Assembly: GCA_963575745.1 (NCBI GenBank)
Contig: CAUYUJ010000924.1
Location: forward strand, 1-64,000
From: Prorocentrum cordatum
Taxonomy: Eukaryota; Sar; Dinophyceae; Prorocentrales; Prorocentraceae
Reading direction: 5' to 3'
DNA length: 64,000 nucleotides
Part shown: positions 35,081-48,604 of the stretch, one piece after another
Position numbering within the stretch: the stretch's first letter is position 1
How the letters are laid out: each line of letters opens with the position of its first letter
The notes under the pieces: generated by a model
Database searches by the model: none
Told to the model about the DNA's origin: nothing
The model's input: only the letters and a program-made list of their open reading frames with translations
Position numbers and translations under genes: made by a program

Positions 35081-35810
35081 TTGCCATACGAAAACGGGGG
35101 ATCCTCGTTGTGGAGGAGCTAGGCGGCGACGGGACGGCGACTGGGCGGCGACGGCGAGCACAAGCCGCCAGACCGCCAGCCAGGCCCAATTCCTGGAAAA
35201 ATAGAAAATAAAAAAAGGAAGCCCCAAGTGCAAGCAATGCTGGGGGGAAAGACCTACGTCTTGATGTCATGCGGAAGCGCGGCGACGTCAACAGTCGTCC
35301 CCAAAGCCCCTCCCGGATCCAAACGCAGCAGTTGTTCGAGCCGGGCTCGGCCGCGGCGAGGAGGGGGCCCCCCCGAAGGCCAAAAAGCGGCGCTTGCCTC
35401 AGCTGCAGGCCCCATACGGGGTCGGGAGGCCCCCGGCGCTGCAGGCGTGGGAATCGAATCTGACGCCGACACGCGGGGGGGGGGCTCGGCGCCTGCCCCT
35501 TCTCCTCCTCGAGCTGCAACTCCTCGGCTCCTCCTCCATCCCTGGACGGCAGAACATCCACCCCGACGATAACCACCCCGACACGCGAAGCCGTTTGGTA
35601 AACGCACCCGAAGAGGGAATCAAGCAGGGCAGGGCTGTTTAGTAAACGCCCAGGGCCGTTTAGTAAACGCCAATTCTCCGGTCCGGGTGGTTTTTCCTCC
35701 CTTGAATCCCATCTCCTCAAAATAACACCTCCATGTCGCGCCCCCAGACGTGTCTGAAGGAAGGGCCGTCTCGTTTTGCCTGAGATTTCCACACCACGTA
35801 TGACTCCGAG
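35081..35810. other. unassigned GC-rich segment
   Basis: No gene recognised. Contains three short repeats of CGTTTAGTAAACGC type near 35580-35670. Confidence 0.5.
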
Positions 35811-37140
35811 GCTTGGAACTTGATACAAGTCTACGGATGGAGGGCGGAACCTCTTCAAAATGTGGCTCTCGCCTGAGCACTGCGCACATTGGTTTGAAAA
35901 CAAGTGCAACCAGTTCAAGGATGGAGGGCGAATCCTTTTCAAAATGTGGCTCTCGCCTGAGCGCCGCGCACATTCGGCATAGAAGCTGGCAACAGCGTCA
36001 CGGATGGAGGGCGGCTCGTTTTCAAAAGGTGGCTCTCGACTATGCGCCTCACACATTCGTTTTCAAAGTTCGCAACAATGTCGAAGTTTGTATGATTGGA
36101 GTCCCAGGAACGGCGCTCTGGTACGACTGACGACTGTCAGGACGTAAAAGTCACGTTGAGTCGCGGAGTTGAAATCCGAGGATTTGCGTTCTGGCGCAAT
36201 ATACAGTTGACAAGACACAAAAGTCACGTTGATTCGCGAGTTGAAGTCGTAGGAACGGTGCTTTGGCACGGTTGTGGAGCCTCAGACGGTTCTCTTCCAA
36301 CGGGGTACTTCCCACAATGAAAATGAATGTTTGTAAGAACATATGAAGAAGGAATTTGGAGGAAGAGCTTAATACAACGTCGTTGGTGCGTCTTGGGGGA
36401 ACCACTGGACTTCTCTCCACCTCCACATCCTCCCCCTGCTCATAGGCTGGGCGTTTCGCCGAAGAACTGCTGGCATCTATGATTCAAATGGGTGAATGTT
36501 GCAAACGCTTCACGGAGGGATGGCATACGGTTTTCAAAACGTGGCTCTCGCTAGCGCCGCGCGCTTTGGTCTCAAATTGCAACAGCTTCAAGGATAGAGG
36601 GCGGATCGTTTTCGAAATATGGTTCTCGCACTCGTCTTACGATTTGCAACACTTTCATGGATGGAGGGCAAGTCATTTTCAAAATGTGGCTCTCGCCGCA
36701 GAGGCGCGCATGTTCGTCTTAAAAAGGTTGTAGAAACTTCGCGGATGGAGGGCGAGTCGTTCTCAAAATATCGCTCTCGTCTGAGCGCCCCGCACATTCG
36801 TCGTTAATTATTTGCAACAGTGTCGAAGATTCGTACGGGCCCAGGAACTGCATTCTAGCACGATCTCGGATTGTCAGAACTCAACAGTCACGTTGGTTCA
36901 CGGAGTTGAAGTCGCAGGAACGGTGTTCTGGCACGACTTGGAACTGTCAAATATTAATCGTCCTCAAAATCCACGGCGTTGAAATCCCAGGAACGGTGCT
37001 CTGGCACGATTGAAAAGTCTCAGACAGTTGTCTCCCAACGGAGCACTTCCCGCAATGAAAACAATTTCTTGCAGGATCCAATGAAGAGGGAACTTGGAGG
37101 GAGAGCTTTTTGCGAAATCGCTGATGCGTCTTGAGATTAC
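35810..37140 (+). repeat. two tandem copies of a ~0.65-kb satellite-like repeat
   Basis: Each copy has several 80-90-bp units around GGATGGAGGGCGGATCG and AAAATGTGGCTCTCGCCT, then a single-copy part with GAACGGTGCTCTGGCACG and GAGGGAACTTGGAGG. Copy 1 is about 35810-36410 and copy 2 about 36480-37140. A third copy is at 39650-40310. Copies 2 and 3 run straight into CTC microsatellites. Non-coding. Confidence 0.8.
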
Positions 37141-37159
37141 ACGGGTCTCCCCTCCTCGT

Positions 37160-37220
37160 CCCCCTCCCCTCCTCCTCCTCCTCCTCCTCCTCCTCCTCCT
37201 CCTCCTCCTCCTCGTCCTTC
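37160..37220. repeat. (CTC)n microsatellite
   Basis: Short CTC array just downstream of repeat copy 2; 37220-37480 is unassigned. Confidence 0.9.
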
Positions 37221-37477
37221 TCCCCCTCCCTCCCCCCCCCCTCATCCTCCCTGTTTCCTCCTCCCCCCGGATGCCTCCACTGGGGGACGATGACTTTGGT
37301 GATGGTGGTAAGCTGTCGGCCACCTGGGAGGCCCCAACGTCACCAGCATCACCGCATCTTTTCCCTGATGGAGGCAGCCGCCGATGTTGGTGGTGGCGCA
37401 AACCTCTGAGTGGGCCCGCACCAGAGGCCACCGAGGCGAGGGTCCAGTCGGACGACAGGGGAGATTGCAGAGGGGAG

Positions 37478-37640
37478 GTTAGCGAATGGGCTCGCGCAGC
37501 CGACCTTTCCCAGGCGCCTCCCGGCGTCAGGGGCGCCAGTGGCGCCCAGCGGCGGGGCCGAAACCAGCTGCACGCAGCTGACGTCTGAACCCTCCTTTGG
37601 CCCTTCCCCCCCTAAAATTCCGCTGGACCTTAGTGATCCT
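37478..37640. mobile_element. degraded relative of the 5-bp-duplication MITE
   Basis: Shares internal blocks GGCGGGGCCGAAACCAGCTG and CGGCGCC-rich stretches with the MITE at 38162-38356, but its ends are not recognisable. Confidence 0.5.
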
Positions 37641-38161
37641 CGTCGGCTGGTTTTCGGGCCATGACGCAAGGCTCTGGCGGCCGCTTGGGACGATCCTGGC
37701 ACCCCCCAGGACGATCCTGGCGAGGCGCAGCTGCTGGAAAGCATCACGAGGCTGGAGAACCGCCGAGAAGAGACGAAGGCGCCCAAAAAACTCGCACCCC
37801 GACCCCACGGGGCGAACGACATCTTACCCCCCTACTCCCTCCAGAACTCTGCAGGGCGGCGAAGCGGGGGCATGGATCAAGATTCAGCCCCTGGAGGCTG
37901 TTTGCCCATGCCCTGCCCCCCCGTGGCAGCCGCCAGCTTGGGGGCAGCAGCAGGGGTACGCATCCAACGTCGATCCCCAGCCCCACTCTTGTCCGACCCG
38001 AGCGGGGTCCCCCTCGCGCGCAGCCGGGCTCTGCCCCCCGCCCGCGGATGGGCCACGCCGCGCCCGCGCCGGTCGGGGCGGCCCTCGCGGCCGGAGGAGC
38101 GCGGCGGCGGCAGTCGCCGTCGTGGTCGCCGCCGTCGAGGCCGTCGCCGCCGTCGTGTCTG

Positions 38162-38356
38162 TCGGGTCGGGCGAAAGGGGGGGATAGCAAAGGGGGGGTT
38201 GAGAATCAGCTCACGTAGCTGATTTTCCCGGCGCCTCCTGGCGCTGGGAGGCGCCCATGTATCGAGGAATGGGCCCGGCGGCGGGGCCGAAACCAGCTGC
38301 ATGCAGCAGATTTCGTAACCCCCCCTTTCCCAAACCCCCCCTTTCGCCCGACCCGA
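38162..38356. mobile_element. MITE with 5-bp target duplication, copy 1 (195 bp)
   Basis: Ends TCGGGTCGGGCGAAAGGGG and, inverted, CCCCTTTCGCCCGACCCGA. Flanked by identical GTCTG at 38157-38161 and 38357-38361. The interior includes AGCTCACGTAGCTGA and GAAACCAGCTGCATGCAGC, both shared with copies 2 and 3. Non-coding; the transposon superfamily is not assigned. Confidence 0.9.
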
Positions 38357-38489
38357 GTCTGGCCGCTGATGCAACCGCAAACGTCGCAAGCATCGCCTGC
38401 GGAAAGCGCCACCGCGTCCTCCCACCGGCCAGGAAAAGGAGGAAAACACAGATGGCAGCCATGAGCGCCATGAGCTGCTCCCATCGTCT

Positions 38490-38970
38490 CTACCTCGTGC
38501 TGGGGTACCGAAGCCACTACTTCTTCTGTCCAGGAGCGCAAATATGCTGGAAGTGCCCCACATGATGGGTCCTGACATCGCCAGGCCTGCAGGGAACGAG
38601 GTCGCCACGACGGTAGGGTCCATATCGTAGAGGCGCGCGAACGCCACAATAGGAGGCAGGAGAGGGCAAGCTCCCCAAGATGAGCGTGAAGCGGAGGAGC
38701 TCAGTCCTCTCGGCCCTGCCACCACCCCCAAACACCACCACGAGGACAAGCATGAGCAGGGGTAGCGCTATCAGCTGGACCATGCTGCGAAGCATCGCCT
38801 GCATCCACGGCGCGCCCGGACGCGGCGCGCGATGAGCCTGGGGTCGCTCCGACTACGAGGCCGACCTGAAACAGCACGCAAAATTGGAGCGGCGACGTGA
38901 AGATTGCGAATGTCTCGTCCAGTCCCACCGGGAGATGCAGGCCGTTTTTCGGAGGAGGGCCGGCCGAGAC
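38490..38970 (-). pseudogene. auxin-efflux-carrier-like membrane transporter fragment
   Basis: Three adjoining minus-strand pieces in three frames read as one membrane protein. First, FTSPLQFCVLFQVGLVVG (about 38850-38915). Second, SMVQLIALPLLMLVLVVVFG followed by ELLRFTLILGSL (about 38670-38800). Third, PPIVAFARLYDMDPTVVATS, then FPAGLAMSGPIMWGTSSIF (about 38530-38655). The order of a Gly-Leu helix, a Leu-rich helix, then PP-x-ARxYxxDPxxxATS and a last helix matches the C-terminal half of the AEC/PIN-like (Mem_trans) family of carboxylate or auxin exporters. All pieces have high GC3. The frame changes occur within tens of bases, too close for introns, so it is a decayed copy or carries indel errors. 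The MITE at 38162-38356 lies downstream. Confidence 0.45.
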
Positions 38971-39109
38971 AGCGGCGGCTTCCCCACCCAGCCCAAGTCC
39001 GCTCAGAATCGGTCCTCCTCCCCCCAGGGTCCATCCTGACCCATTTCACGAGGCGGATCCAGCCGTGACGACGAGAAGCCTACACCACCACCACCATCAC
39101 CACCGAGCT

Positions 39110-39170
39110 AAGCATCCGGAAGAACGCGGGGGCAGAAGAGCGCGCGATTGGCAGCCTTTCGGAAACTGCG
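39110..39170 (+). repeat. dispersed repeat shared with 59216-59275
   Basis: GGGCAGAAGAG and ATTGGCAGC blocks with a similar flank recur at about 59216-59275; both copies lie a little upstream of a CTC microsatellite. Confidence 0.55.
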
Positions 39171-39212
39171 AAAGAAGATACAAAAGACGGAGCACCTCAC
39201 GACTGGCTTTGC

Positions 39213-39256
39213 CGAGAGTTTGTCGAACGGCCTCGAAGCCGTTCGACAAACTCTCG
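39213..39256. other. perfect 19-bp-arm hairpin
   Basis: CGAGAGTTTGTCGAACGGC (39213-39231), loop CTCGAA, and its exact reverse complement (39238-39256). Pairing continues outward for about ten more bases with G-U and mismatches. It is not followed by a U-run, so a bacterial-type terminator is not suggested. It may be a fold-back element remnant or a small-RNA precursor. Confidence 0.8.
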
Positions 39257-39497
39257 ACAAAACCACCACCACCTCGCGCGCGCGCGCGCGCGCCGCCCGC
39301 CCCCTTCCTTTTCGGGCCCTCTTGCGCGCCGCCCCTGGCCGCGCGACGGACGCCTGGCGCCGGCGTTTCTTCCGCCGCGCCGCGGCTGCCTGCGGCTCCT
39401 CCGCCGGCAGCCCCGGCGGCCCATCGGGCTCCTGAGGCGCTGCGCGCGGGGAGTGCCCCCTTTGGGACAGGAGCCTCCCGGACGGGATTCTCCTCAC

Positions 39498-39550
39498 CCT
39501 CCTCCTCCTCCTCCTCCTCCTCCTCCTCCTCCTCCTCCTCCTCCTCCTCC
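39498..39550. repeat. (CTC)n microsatellite
   Basis: Pure CTC; between the hairpin and this tract lies GC-rich DNA with a (CG)n stretch and no gene call. Confidence 0.95.
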
Positions 39551-39649
39551 ATGCCTTATCAATAACTTCTCCCTGTCGCACCCCGAAGTCAGTTTTTAGG
39601 GTAAGCCGGACGTTTCGCCTGAGACCTCCCCTTCATCTATCACTCTGAA

Positions 39650-40310
39650 GCTGAAACATTGGCAACAGTTTCGCAGATGAAGGGCGGGTCATTTTCAAAA
39701 TGTGGCTCTCGCCTTAGCGCGGCGCACAGTCGTTTTTTAAATTTGCAAGAACCTCACGGATTGAGGGCGGATCGTTTTTAACATGTGGCTCTCGCCTTAT
39801 TCTGAAAATTTGCAAGAGTTTCACGCATTGAGGGCGGTTCCTTTTCAACATGTGGCTCTCGCCTTAGCGCGGCGCACATTCGTTTTTTTTTAATTCGCAA
39901 GAATTGTACGGATTGAGGGCTTCCTTTTCAGAATGTGGCTCTCGCCTTAGCGCGTCGATCATTCGTTATTTTTGAATTTGCAAGACTTCCACGGATTGCC
40001 ATCATCCACGTGCCAGAAATTGTTGTTTGATAGGATTCAGGATCATGCTGGTGCAACAGTTACGTTGATCCGCTGTGTTGAAGTCCCAAGAATGGCGTTC
40101 TGCCACGATTCAGGATTGTCAAGACGCAACAGTCAGGTTGATCCGTGGCGTTGGAAGCCAGAGAATAATGCTTTGGCATGCTCCAAGGTTTTCAAACGGT
40201 TGTCTTCCAAAGGGGCAGTTCAATGGAACTGAAAGGTTGTAGGGGCATATGAAGAGGGAGATTGGAGGGAGGGTTTATTCCAACATCGTTGATGCCTCGT
40301 GGGTTTACAC
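39650..40310 (+). repeat. third copy of the ~0.65-kb satellite-like repeat
   Basis: Units near 39677, 39760, 39830 and 39912 followed by the single-copy part, as at 35810-37140. Ends at a CTC tract. Confidence 0.75.
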
Positions 40311-40315
40311 TGGTC

Positions 40316-40536
40316 CTCCTCCTCCTCCTCCTTCTCCGACATGATCATGATCATCCTGCCGCCAGGGAGGACAGAGGACTCCGAGACGAGGTCCTGCTCC
40401 TCCTCCTCCTCCTCCTCCTCCTCCTCCCCCTCCTCCTCCTCCTCCTCTTATTCCTCCTCCTCCTCATCATCATCATCCTCCTCCTCCTCCTCCTGCTCCT
40501 CCTCCTCCTCGTCCTCATCATCATCATCATCATCAT

Positions 40537-40619
<83 letters not shown>

Positions 40620-40702
40620 GCATCATCATCATCATCATCAGCATCATCATCATCATCACCATCATCATCATCACATCATCATCCTCATCATCATCCTCAT
40701 CC

Positions 40703-40756
<54 letters not shown>

Positions 40757-40920
40757 GCACCAGCATCAGCATCAGCATCAGCATCAGCATCAGCATCAGC
40801 ATCCTTCTCCTCCTCCTCCTCCTCCTCCTCCTCCTCCTCCTCCCCCTACTCCTCCTCCTCCTTCTCATCCTCCTCCTCCTCCTTTTCCTCCTCCTCATAC
40901 TCCTTCTCCTATTCCTGGAT
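40316..40920. repeat. CTC/ATC compound microsatellite
   Basis: CTC arrays grade into (ATC)n at 40520-40760, then (AGC ATC)n near 40755-40800, then CTC again. Ser/Ile/Leu-homopolymer frames over it are not genes. 40920-41590 is a mosaic of dispersed repeats. Confidence 0.95.
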
Positions 40921-41536
40921 GGAGGCCTCTCAGACGGGGTCCGAGCAGCTGGGGTCAGAGGATCGCGCCGCATCGCCGATGCGTCGGCGATGCATCGGTG
41001 ACGTCGGCGATTAATCGGCACTGTTGGTGTCGAGGAGGTAGGGCTCAGCATCGAGCCGCATCGCCGCTGCTGACCACATCTTTTTCGCTCCCCTTTGGGC
41101 GGCCTGGATCGGCGGCAAGGCCCCAGCGCGCTCAGACCACCATGGTTGATGGCGCTGAAAAAACAAACACGACACTGGGTACTGGCGTTAACCGGAGGAC
41201 CCCCTGTGGACCCGCGCCAGACCCAGACATCCAACGATGTGATCTTCCAATGCGCGGCTCTACAGAGGCCCCGACCCATCTCCTGGGGGTAGTTTGCTCG
41301 TCCCGGATCCGCTCTTGGTGGCCCCGGGGCTCGAAAAAGGTCCCCCGGGGCCAGATCGATTGAAAGAAACACCAGGGTCGACCAAAAATCGAATCGCTGG
41401 AAATCTGTGGAAGTGACGCTCCTGCGAGAAGGGCCACTCTCACCGCGCTCTGGGTCCTAGCATTCCAAGCCGGCCCCGCGCGCGCCCGCGAAGGGGCACG
41501 AAGTCCAGGCAAAGGAGAAAAAACAAGCGGCAGCCA

Positions 41537-41574
<38 letters not shown>

Positions 41575-41586
41575 CGACAACCCCAG

Positions 41587-42330
41587 ACATGCGTCGTCTT
41601 TGATACTTTCAGCGCGGGGCCCCCTGAAATGCAGACCGTTTCCCCGGGGCCGGTTTTGCATCCAAAATGGTTGTTAAAGGTCCGGAGGCCCAGCGAGGGC
41701 CCCCGGAGAGCGACAACGGCCAGAAACCTATGTCTGTGATTTCTCCGCGACTCGAGCATGTCTGGGACGACGGCGACGACGGCATCTACACGACGGGATG
41801 ACTTGGCGGCACACACAAGAGGGTGGGCGCGAGGGGAGAGGCATTCTAAGGAGAAGGTAGGGCAGGGGGGGGCTTCTTAGAAGGCAGGGGACTTCTTAGA
41901 AGCGCCTCGAGGCTTCGAAGAGGGCTTATTAGAAGCCTATGAGCGTTTCTAATGAGGCACACGCCTTGTACCCAGACCCCCGCTCTCAAAGATTGTCTCA
42001 CAACGTGGACCCCAAGAAGTCTCGACCCAGTCCCTGGTCTGGGCGTTGTATCCAAAGTAGTCGTTTCTTCACGGTCTTGAAGCTCGGTAAAGGTCAAGAG
42101 GCCGAAGACGGAAAAAAAACTTCAGTCGTGATCTTGTTCATGACGCAAGCATGTCTGGGACGACGGCGACGACGACAACGCGGCAGCCAACGGACGCCCC
42201 AAGAGATCCAGTGTTGCAAAAAAATTGCAACGTCGCGACGAATCACGATGAACATGTGTTTGGGGCCAGATCGATCTGCAGTGGCCCTGGGCCCCAAACC
42301 AGGCAAGAAGACCAGCGTGAAAAGATGGCA
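41587..42330 (-). repeat. reverse copies of dispersed family B
   Basis: At least two members (about 41587-41720 and 41990-42110) and a possible third (about 42240-42320), each with CCCAGGGCC- or CCCCGGGGCC-type and GAGGGCCCCCGGAGAG-type blocks. 42330-43390 has no confident gene; minus-strand frames at 42840-43330 are GC-rich but unrecognised. Confidence 0.5.
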
Positions 42331-43389
42331 GCGCGCAAAACTTAAGGGGACGGCGACGACGACAAGACGCCACGCACTGGGATCGCGAATCACTCATCGC
42401 TGGAGATCTGGGCCCGGGGTGGCTTCCGGGCCAGAGCTCGGACCTCCGGCGGCCGTTCGGGAGCGAAGCTGGGCAGAGCGCCCGTGATGACAGGGCTGCG
42501 CCGCCCGGACCCGAGGGCACGACAGCCAGACGTCGCCCGTGGGGGCTTCGGCGGAGCTCCGTGTGGGGTCACGAGACGCGTGAGCGGTGCGCCGACCTGG
42601 TTGGCAGTCGGGGAGAAGACGCAGGCATGGGAAGTGGGAGGAGGGGAGGAGAGGAGGAAGGAGGAGGCGCGTGCCGCTGCTGATTCAGACCGAGGACCTA
42701 GGACGAAGGCAGATCCAGGACAGAGAGGAGAAAGTCGGGAGAAGATAAATCGAGAACCTCTGAGATCCAGCGACTCTGGACGACGCATCGGGCGTCCCGT
42801 CCGACGATGCCCCTCTGGCGAATAGCACTCGCATGCCACTGTTTACCGAGAGGGTCGAGCAAGTAAATCCACCGAGTCTGAGCGCCCTTGCGCCGCAGGG
42901 GCACAGCGCGGCTGCGGTGCCATCGCAGGGGGGTCATCCCGCCCGCCCGGACTGCAGCAAGTCCACACCGCAGAGCCTGCGTGAAGATCGGCGCCTTGAT
43001 CGGTTTCCGGGACACGCCCTCGTCGTCGTCGCCATCGCCCTCGTCGTCGTCGTCGTCGCCGCCGTCGCCGCTGCCGCCGCCGCCGCCTAACCCAGGACGG
43101 CTGGGAACAACGACCAGACGCCGCGCACCCCGTCCTGCGCCCCCTGCGGCCTCGAGGCTGGACCGGCTGGCGCGGCCTCCTCGGCCTCGGCGGGCGGAGC
43201 CTCCACGCCGGGCGCCCCCGCGTGGACTTCCGAGCCGAGGGCGAGGAGCGGCGCGAGCTCCGCCGCCTGGGGGGGCGCCGACTGGCCAGACCTCCGACGA
43301 TACGATGTTTGTTTCGCCGGCCTCCAGTGCACCTTGTGCCCGACGTGGCCATCAAAGCCCGCCAGCCCACTGGGCGGAGGTGGCTTAGG

Positions 43390-45596
<2,207 letters not shown>

Positions 45597-45725
45597 CTCT
45601 GGGGACCTTCGCCGAGCCCCGGGACCGTCCAAAAACAACCCGAGATGCAAAACTGGCTCAGGGGAAAGGTCCGGAACTTCTGAGGACACCGCATTGAAAA
45701 TTGAGGCATCGCATGTCTGTGTACA
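45597..45725 (+). repeat. dispersed family B, uninterrupted forward copy
   Basis: Contains GGGACCGTCCAAAAAC, then GGTCCGGAACTTCTGAGGAC and GAGGCATCGCATGTCTG. It provides the intact reference for the MITE-interrupted copy at 48605-48930. A family C segment follows at 45745-45850. Confidence 0.7.
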
Positions 45726-45930
45726 CACCCACACCCGTCCCCAGGCTCATCTGGGCCCAGAACCGTTGTACACGCCCTCCTGACTCGGGCAGGAAGGCAT
45801 GTACACCTGTCTTGGACCCATGATCGGCCTGGCCAGGATCGGTGTAGGCATATAAGTGGTGCCCTCCGACCGCCTGCGGCGAGGCCTCGCAGCGCCTCCG
45901 GACCTCCAGAAGAAAAACCAGCAAAGCGGA

Positions 45931-46074
45931 AACTTTCGGGGGTCCGCGCGGATCTCTTGGATCCTGCGCTGGACTTCCCTGGCGGCGCCTCCAGCGCCAC
46001 CCCTGTCGTGCTCCGCGCGCCAGGGAGAGGGGCCAGCTCAGGATCCAAGAAATCCGCGCGGACCTCCGAAAGTT
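45931..46074. mobile_element. family F inverted-repeat element, intergenic
   Basis: Arms 45931-45967 and 46038-46074 are nearly identical inverted repeats: AACTTTCGGRGGTCCGCGCG, then GATYTCTTGGATCCTG. The GC-rich centre CCTGGCGGCGCCTCC is also shared with the copies in the XRN introns. No target duplication is obvious. 46080-46515 shows no gene. Confidence 0.75.
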
Positions 46075-46515
46075 GATGCTTGTTTGGCGGCAAGCTCAGG
46101 GGGGGAGGCAGATTAGGCGAGGCTTCTCATAAGGCTCAGAAGGCCTCCAGCTTTCAGAGAAGCTTTGTGAGCATTCTCCGAAGACACAGACGGCTTCTCA
46201 GAAGGCACGAGGGCTTCAAAGAAGCCCCGCCGAAGTTCCGATAAGACCTGCCCCCTCTCACCTCCCCCCTGGGCGCGCCGCCTTACTTATGCCGTGTTTT
46301 TTTCTGTCTACGCGACCTCCGCGCCGAGCTCCGCGAGGCACACGTTTTCAATGTCCGAGTGGCCCCTGCGGTGGACCTTCCAAGGACAGACCGAAAGGAA
46401 GGGGCGGGAGCATTACGGGCGGATAGGGAGTCGTAAGGCTTCGGGTTGCGCACAAGCGGCCTCCGAGGTAATTAGTCCCAGCTGGCCTCAATAGGCCCCC
46501 TGAATGGTCTGGGCT

Positions 46516-46590
46516 GGTCTCAACATCCTGGCGTCGCCTCTGGCGGTACCCCTGGAGCGCTCCACGCCCCAGGATTGAGGTGTTGAGACC
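46516..46590. other. inverted repeat GGTCTCAACA
   Basis: GGTCTCAACATCCTGG and CCAGGATTGAGGTGTTGAGACC are complementary with a 6-nt gap; the centre resembles family F centres. Confidence 0.5.
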
Positions 46591-47066
46591 GCCCTGGACG
46601 GCGCCAGGGGCGCCGACGCATACAGGAATGCTCCCAGCGGCGGGGCCGAAACCAGCTGCATGCATCGGGCACGCAGTAACCACGCGGACGATCCCCCGAG
46701 ACATGATACCAAAGCCGCTCGCCTTGGCCACGGGGTGCCCCAATTCTGCATGGAGAAGGGCCCCGTCGCTCATCCACGAGCCTGGATCCAGGGCTGTGCT
46801 TCCTCGAATGCAACAATCCTCTGAACCGCCTCTCGTCCCGATTCACCCCCCAGACTTCCGGCACTTGAACGTTTCAATACGACAGCCCGACCCCTTCCCC
46901 AGGGCCAGCCTCCCACACTGAGCCGTTCCCTGACGGTCCTGGACCTCCGCGACGCGAGGGCCCCCGGCAGCCGAGAGCGGCGAAAAACCTCCGCCTCGAC
47001 TGTTCCTCCGAGGCGACGATAGGGCGAACAGCCCAAGGGAGAGCAATACATATGCCTTCGAAAAGG

Positions 47067-47285
47067 CTTCGAAAGGGCTCCCGGGCGAACATGTGTGCCA
47101 TGCCCGCCCGTGGGCTACTCGCCCCCATCGTCGCCGCCGACTTCCATTCGGCTGGACGTCCGCGTTGCAGGTGCGCCGCTGATCTGTGCCTTCGAAAGGG
47201 CTCCCGGGCGAACATGTGTGCCATGCCCGCCCGTGGGCTACTCGCCCCCATCGCTACCGCCGCCTTCCGCTCCGCTGGACTTGGG
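47067..47285 (+). repeat. 123-bp direct duplication
   Basis: CTTCGAAAGGGCTCCCGGGC starts at 47067 and 47190; the second unit is slightly shorter. No recognisable gene. Confidence 0.85.
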
Positions 47286-47296
47286 CGCCGCGTAAT

Positions 47297-47440
47297 GGGG
47301 GGGTCATAAATGGGGGGGCGGCGAGCGTGGTCCGAAAAGGTACCCAAATAGTACCTAAACGAGCCCCCTGGGGCTCTGGAGGGGCCCGAAAGGGGCACGA
47401 AAGGGGACCTTTTCTGACCCCCCCCATTTGTGACCCCCCA
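47297..47440. mobile_element. 144-bp inverted-repeat element
   Basis: GGGGGGTCATAAATGGGGGG at the left end and CCCCCCATTTGTGACCCCCC at the right end, with an inner pair AAAAGGTACC / GGGACCTTTT. No clear target duplication. Confidence 0.65.
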
Positions 47441-47662
47441 AGCCACGCCCAATGGACGCCCGCGTTGCTCGCCCGGCTCGCGCCTCCAGGGCCCTCCGCC
47501 GCTTCTCGGCCTTCTTCCCCGCGCCCGGCGCCGCCGTCGCGGCCGCGGCGAGGGCGGCGCACTCGGCGCAGCCCTCCAGCCTCGGGGGCCCCTCCCAACG
47601 GGGCCCGCGCGCCTGGGGGCCAGAGCGTCGCGCACGGCACGGGCTCGCGCCGCGCTCGGCCC
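47440..47662 (-). CDS. GC3-rich candidate exon, unknown protein
   Basis: The minus strand is open with G/C third positions throughout and encodes CAECAALAAAATAAPGAGKK followed by AEKRRRALEARAG. Lys codons are AAG and the stretch is charged, unlike repeat-derived frames nearby. It runs upstream into the CTC microsatellite (poly-Gly or poly-Glu, depending on frame). It might belong to the same minus-strand gene as the XRN exons, but there is no direct evidence. No family is recognised. Confidence 0.3.
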
Positions 47663-48000
47663 TTCCTCCTCCTCCTCCTCCTCCTCCTCCTCCTCCTCCT
47701 CCGCCTCCTCCTCCTCCTCCTCCTCCTCCTCCTCCTCCTCCTCCTCCTCCTCCTCCTCCTCCTCCTCCTCCTCCTCCTCCTCCTCCTCCTCCTCCTCCTC
47801 CTCCTCCTCCGCTCCGCCTCCGCCTCCGCCTCCTCCCCTCCTCTTCCCTCCTCCTCGTCCTCCTCCCTCTCCTCGCCTCCTCCTCCTCCTCCTCCTCTCC
47901 TCCTCCTCCTCCTCCTCCTCCCCTCCTCCTCCTCCTCCTCCTCCTCGTCCTCCTCCTCCTCCTCCTCCCCTCCTCCTCCTCCTCCTCCTCCTCCTCCTCC
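47663..48000. repeat. (CTC)n microsatellite, 340 bp
   Basis: CTC with a few CGC and CCC interruptions, abutting the family F element. Confidence 0.95.
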
Positions 48001-48004
48001 ATAC

Positions 48005-48433
48005 TGGGGGAACAAAAAGTGGCATAGACATAACAACTCGGAGGTCCGCGCGGATCTCTCGGATCGGCGCTGGGTCCCCCCGGCGGCGCCTCCGGCGCCG
48101 CCCCCAGGAGAGCCCAGAATCGAATCGAGAAGTCGGATCGGCGATCGAACTGCATCGGATCGGCGGGAAGCGGCAGCCGAGTCGAGAGAAGTCGAATCGG
48201 CGGAAATCGACAGGCTAGTATGCCTCCAGTATGGAATCGGAGTCCAAATCGGAATCCGAAGTCGAATCGAATCGGAATCGGAAGCCACCGAAATCGAATC
48301 GAATCGGAGGACTCGAAGCGAGCCCTGCGCCCCTGGCGCTCTCCGCGCGCCAAAAAAAGGGGTCCAGCGCCGATCCGAGAAATCCGCGCGGACCTCCGAG
48401 TTGTTCTGTTTATGGCACTGTTCGTTCCCCCTG
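48005..48433. mobile_element. family F element with ~70-bp TIRs
   Basis: Left end TGGGGGAACAAAAAGTGGCA, then CATAACAACTCGGAGGTCCG; right end is the near-perfect inverse (CACTGTTCGTTCCCCCTG). Arms extend through CGCGCGGATCTCTCGG to the GGCGCTGG core. TAC sits outside both ends (48002-48004, 48434-48436), possibly a 3-bp duplication. The centre is an AATCGGAATCG-rich non-coding stretch. It is the best-preserved member of the family found in the XRN introns. Confidence 0.8.
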
Positions 48434-48604
48434 TACACGCAAGAGTGACCCTGGGTAAGAGTGACCTCTGGTGCGCGGCGTTTGGGGTGTCGCGGGGGGC
48501 CAAGCACAAGCGCGCAAGGCGCCACTGCCGCCTCGCGTTCGGCGATCGGGGGGCCCATTTGGCCCGCAGCAAAGGTCCCTCCGGCGAAAGGTCCCTCTGA
48601 CGTC

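Noticed and set aside
48002-48436. 3-bp TAC target duplication for the family F element
   Set aside because: Not accepted as proven: one instance of a 3-bp match is weak, and other members show no clear duplication.
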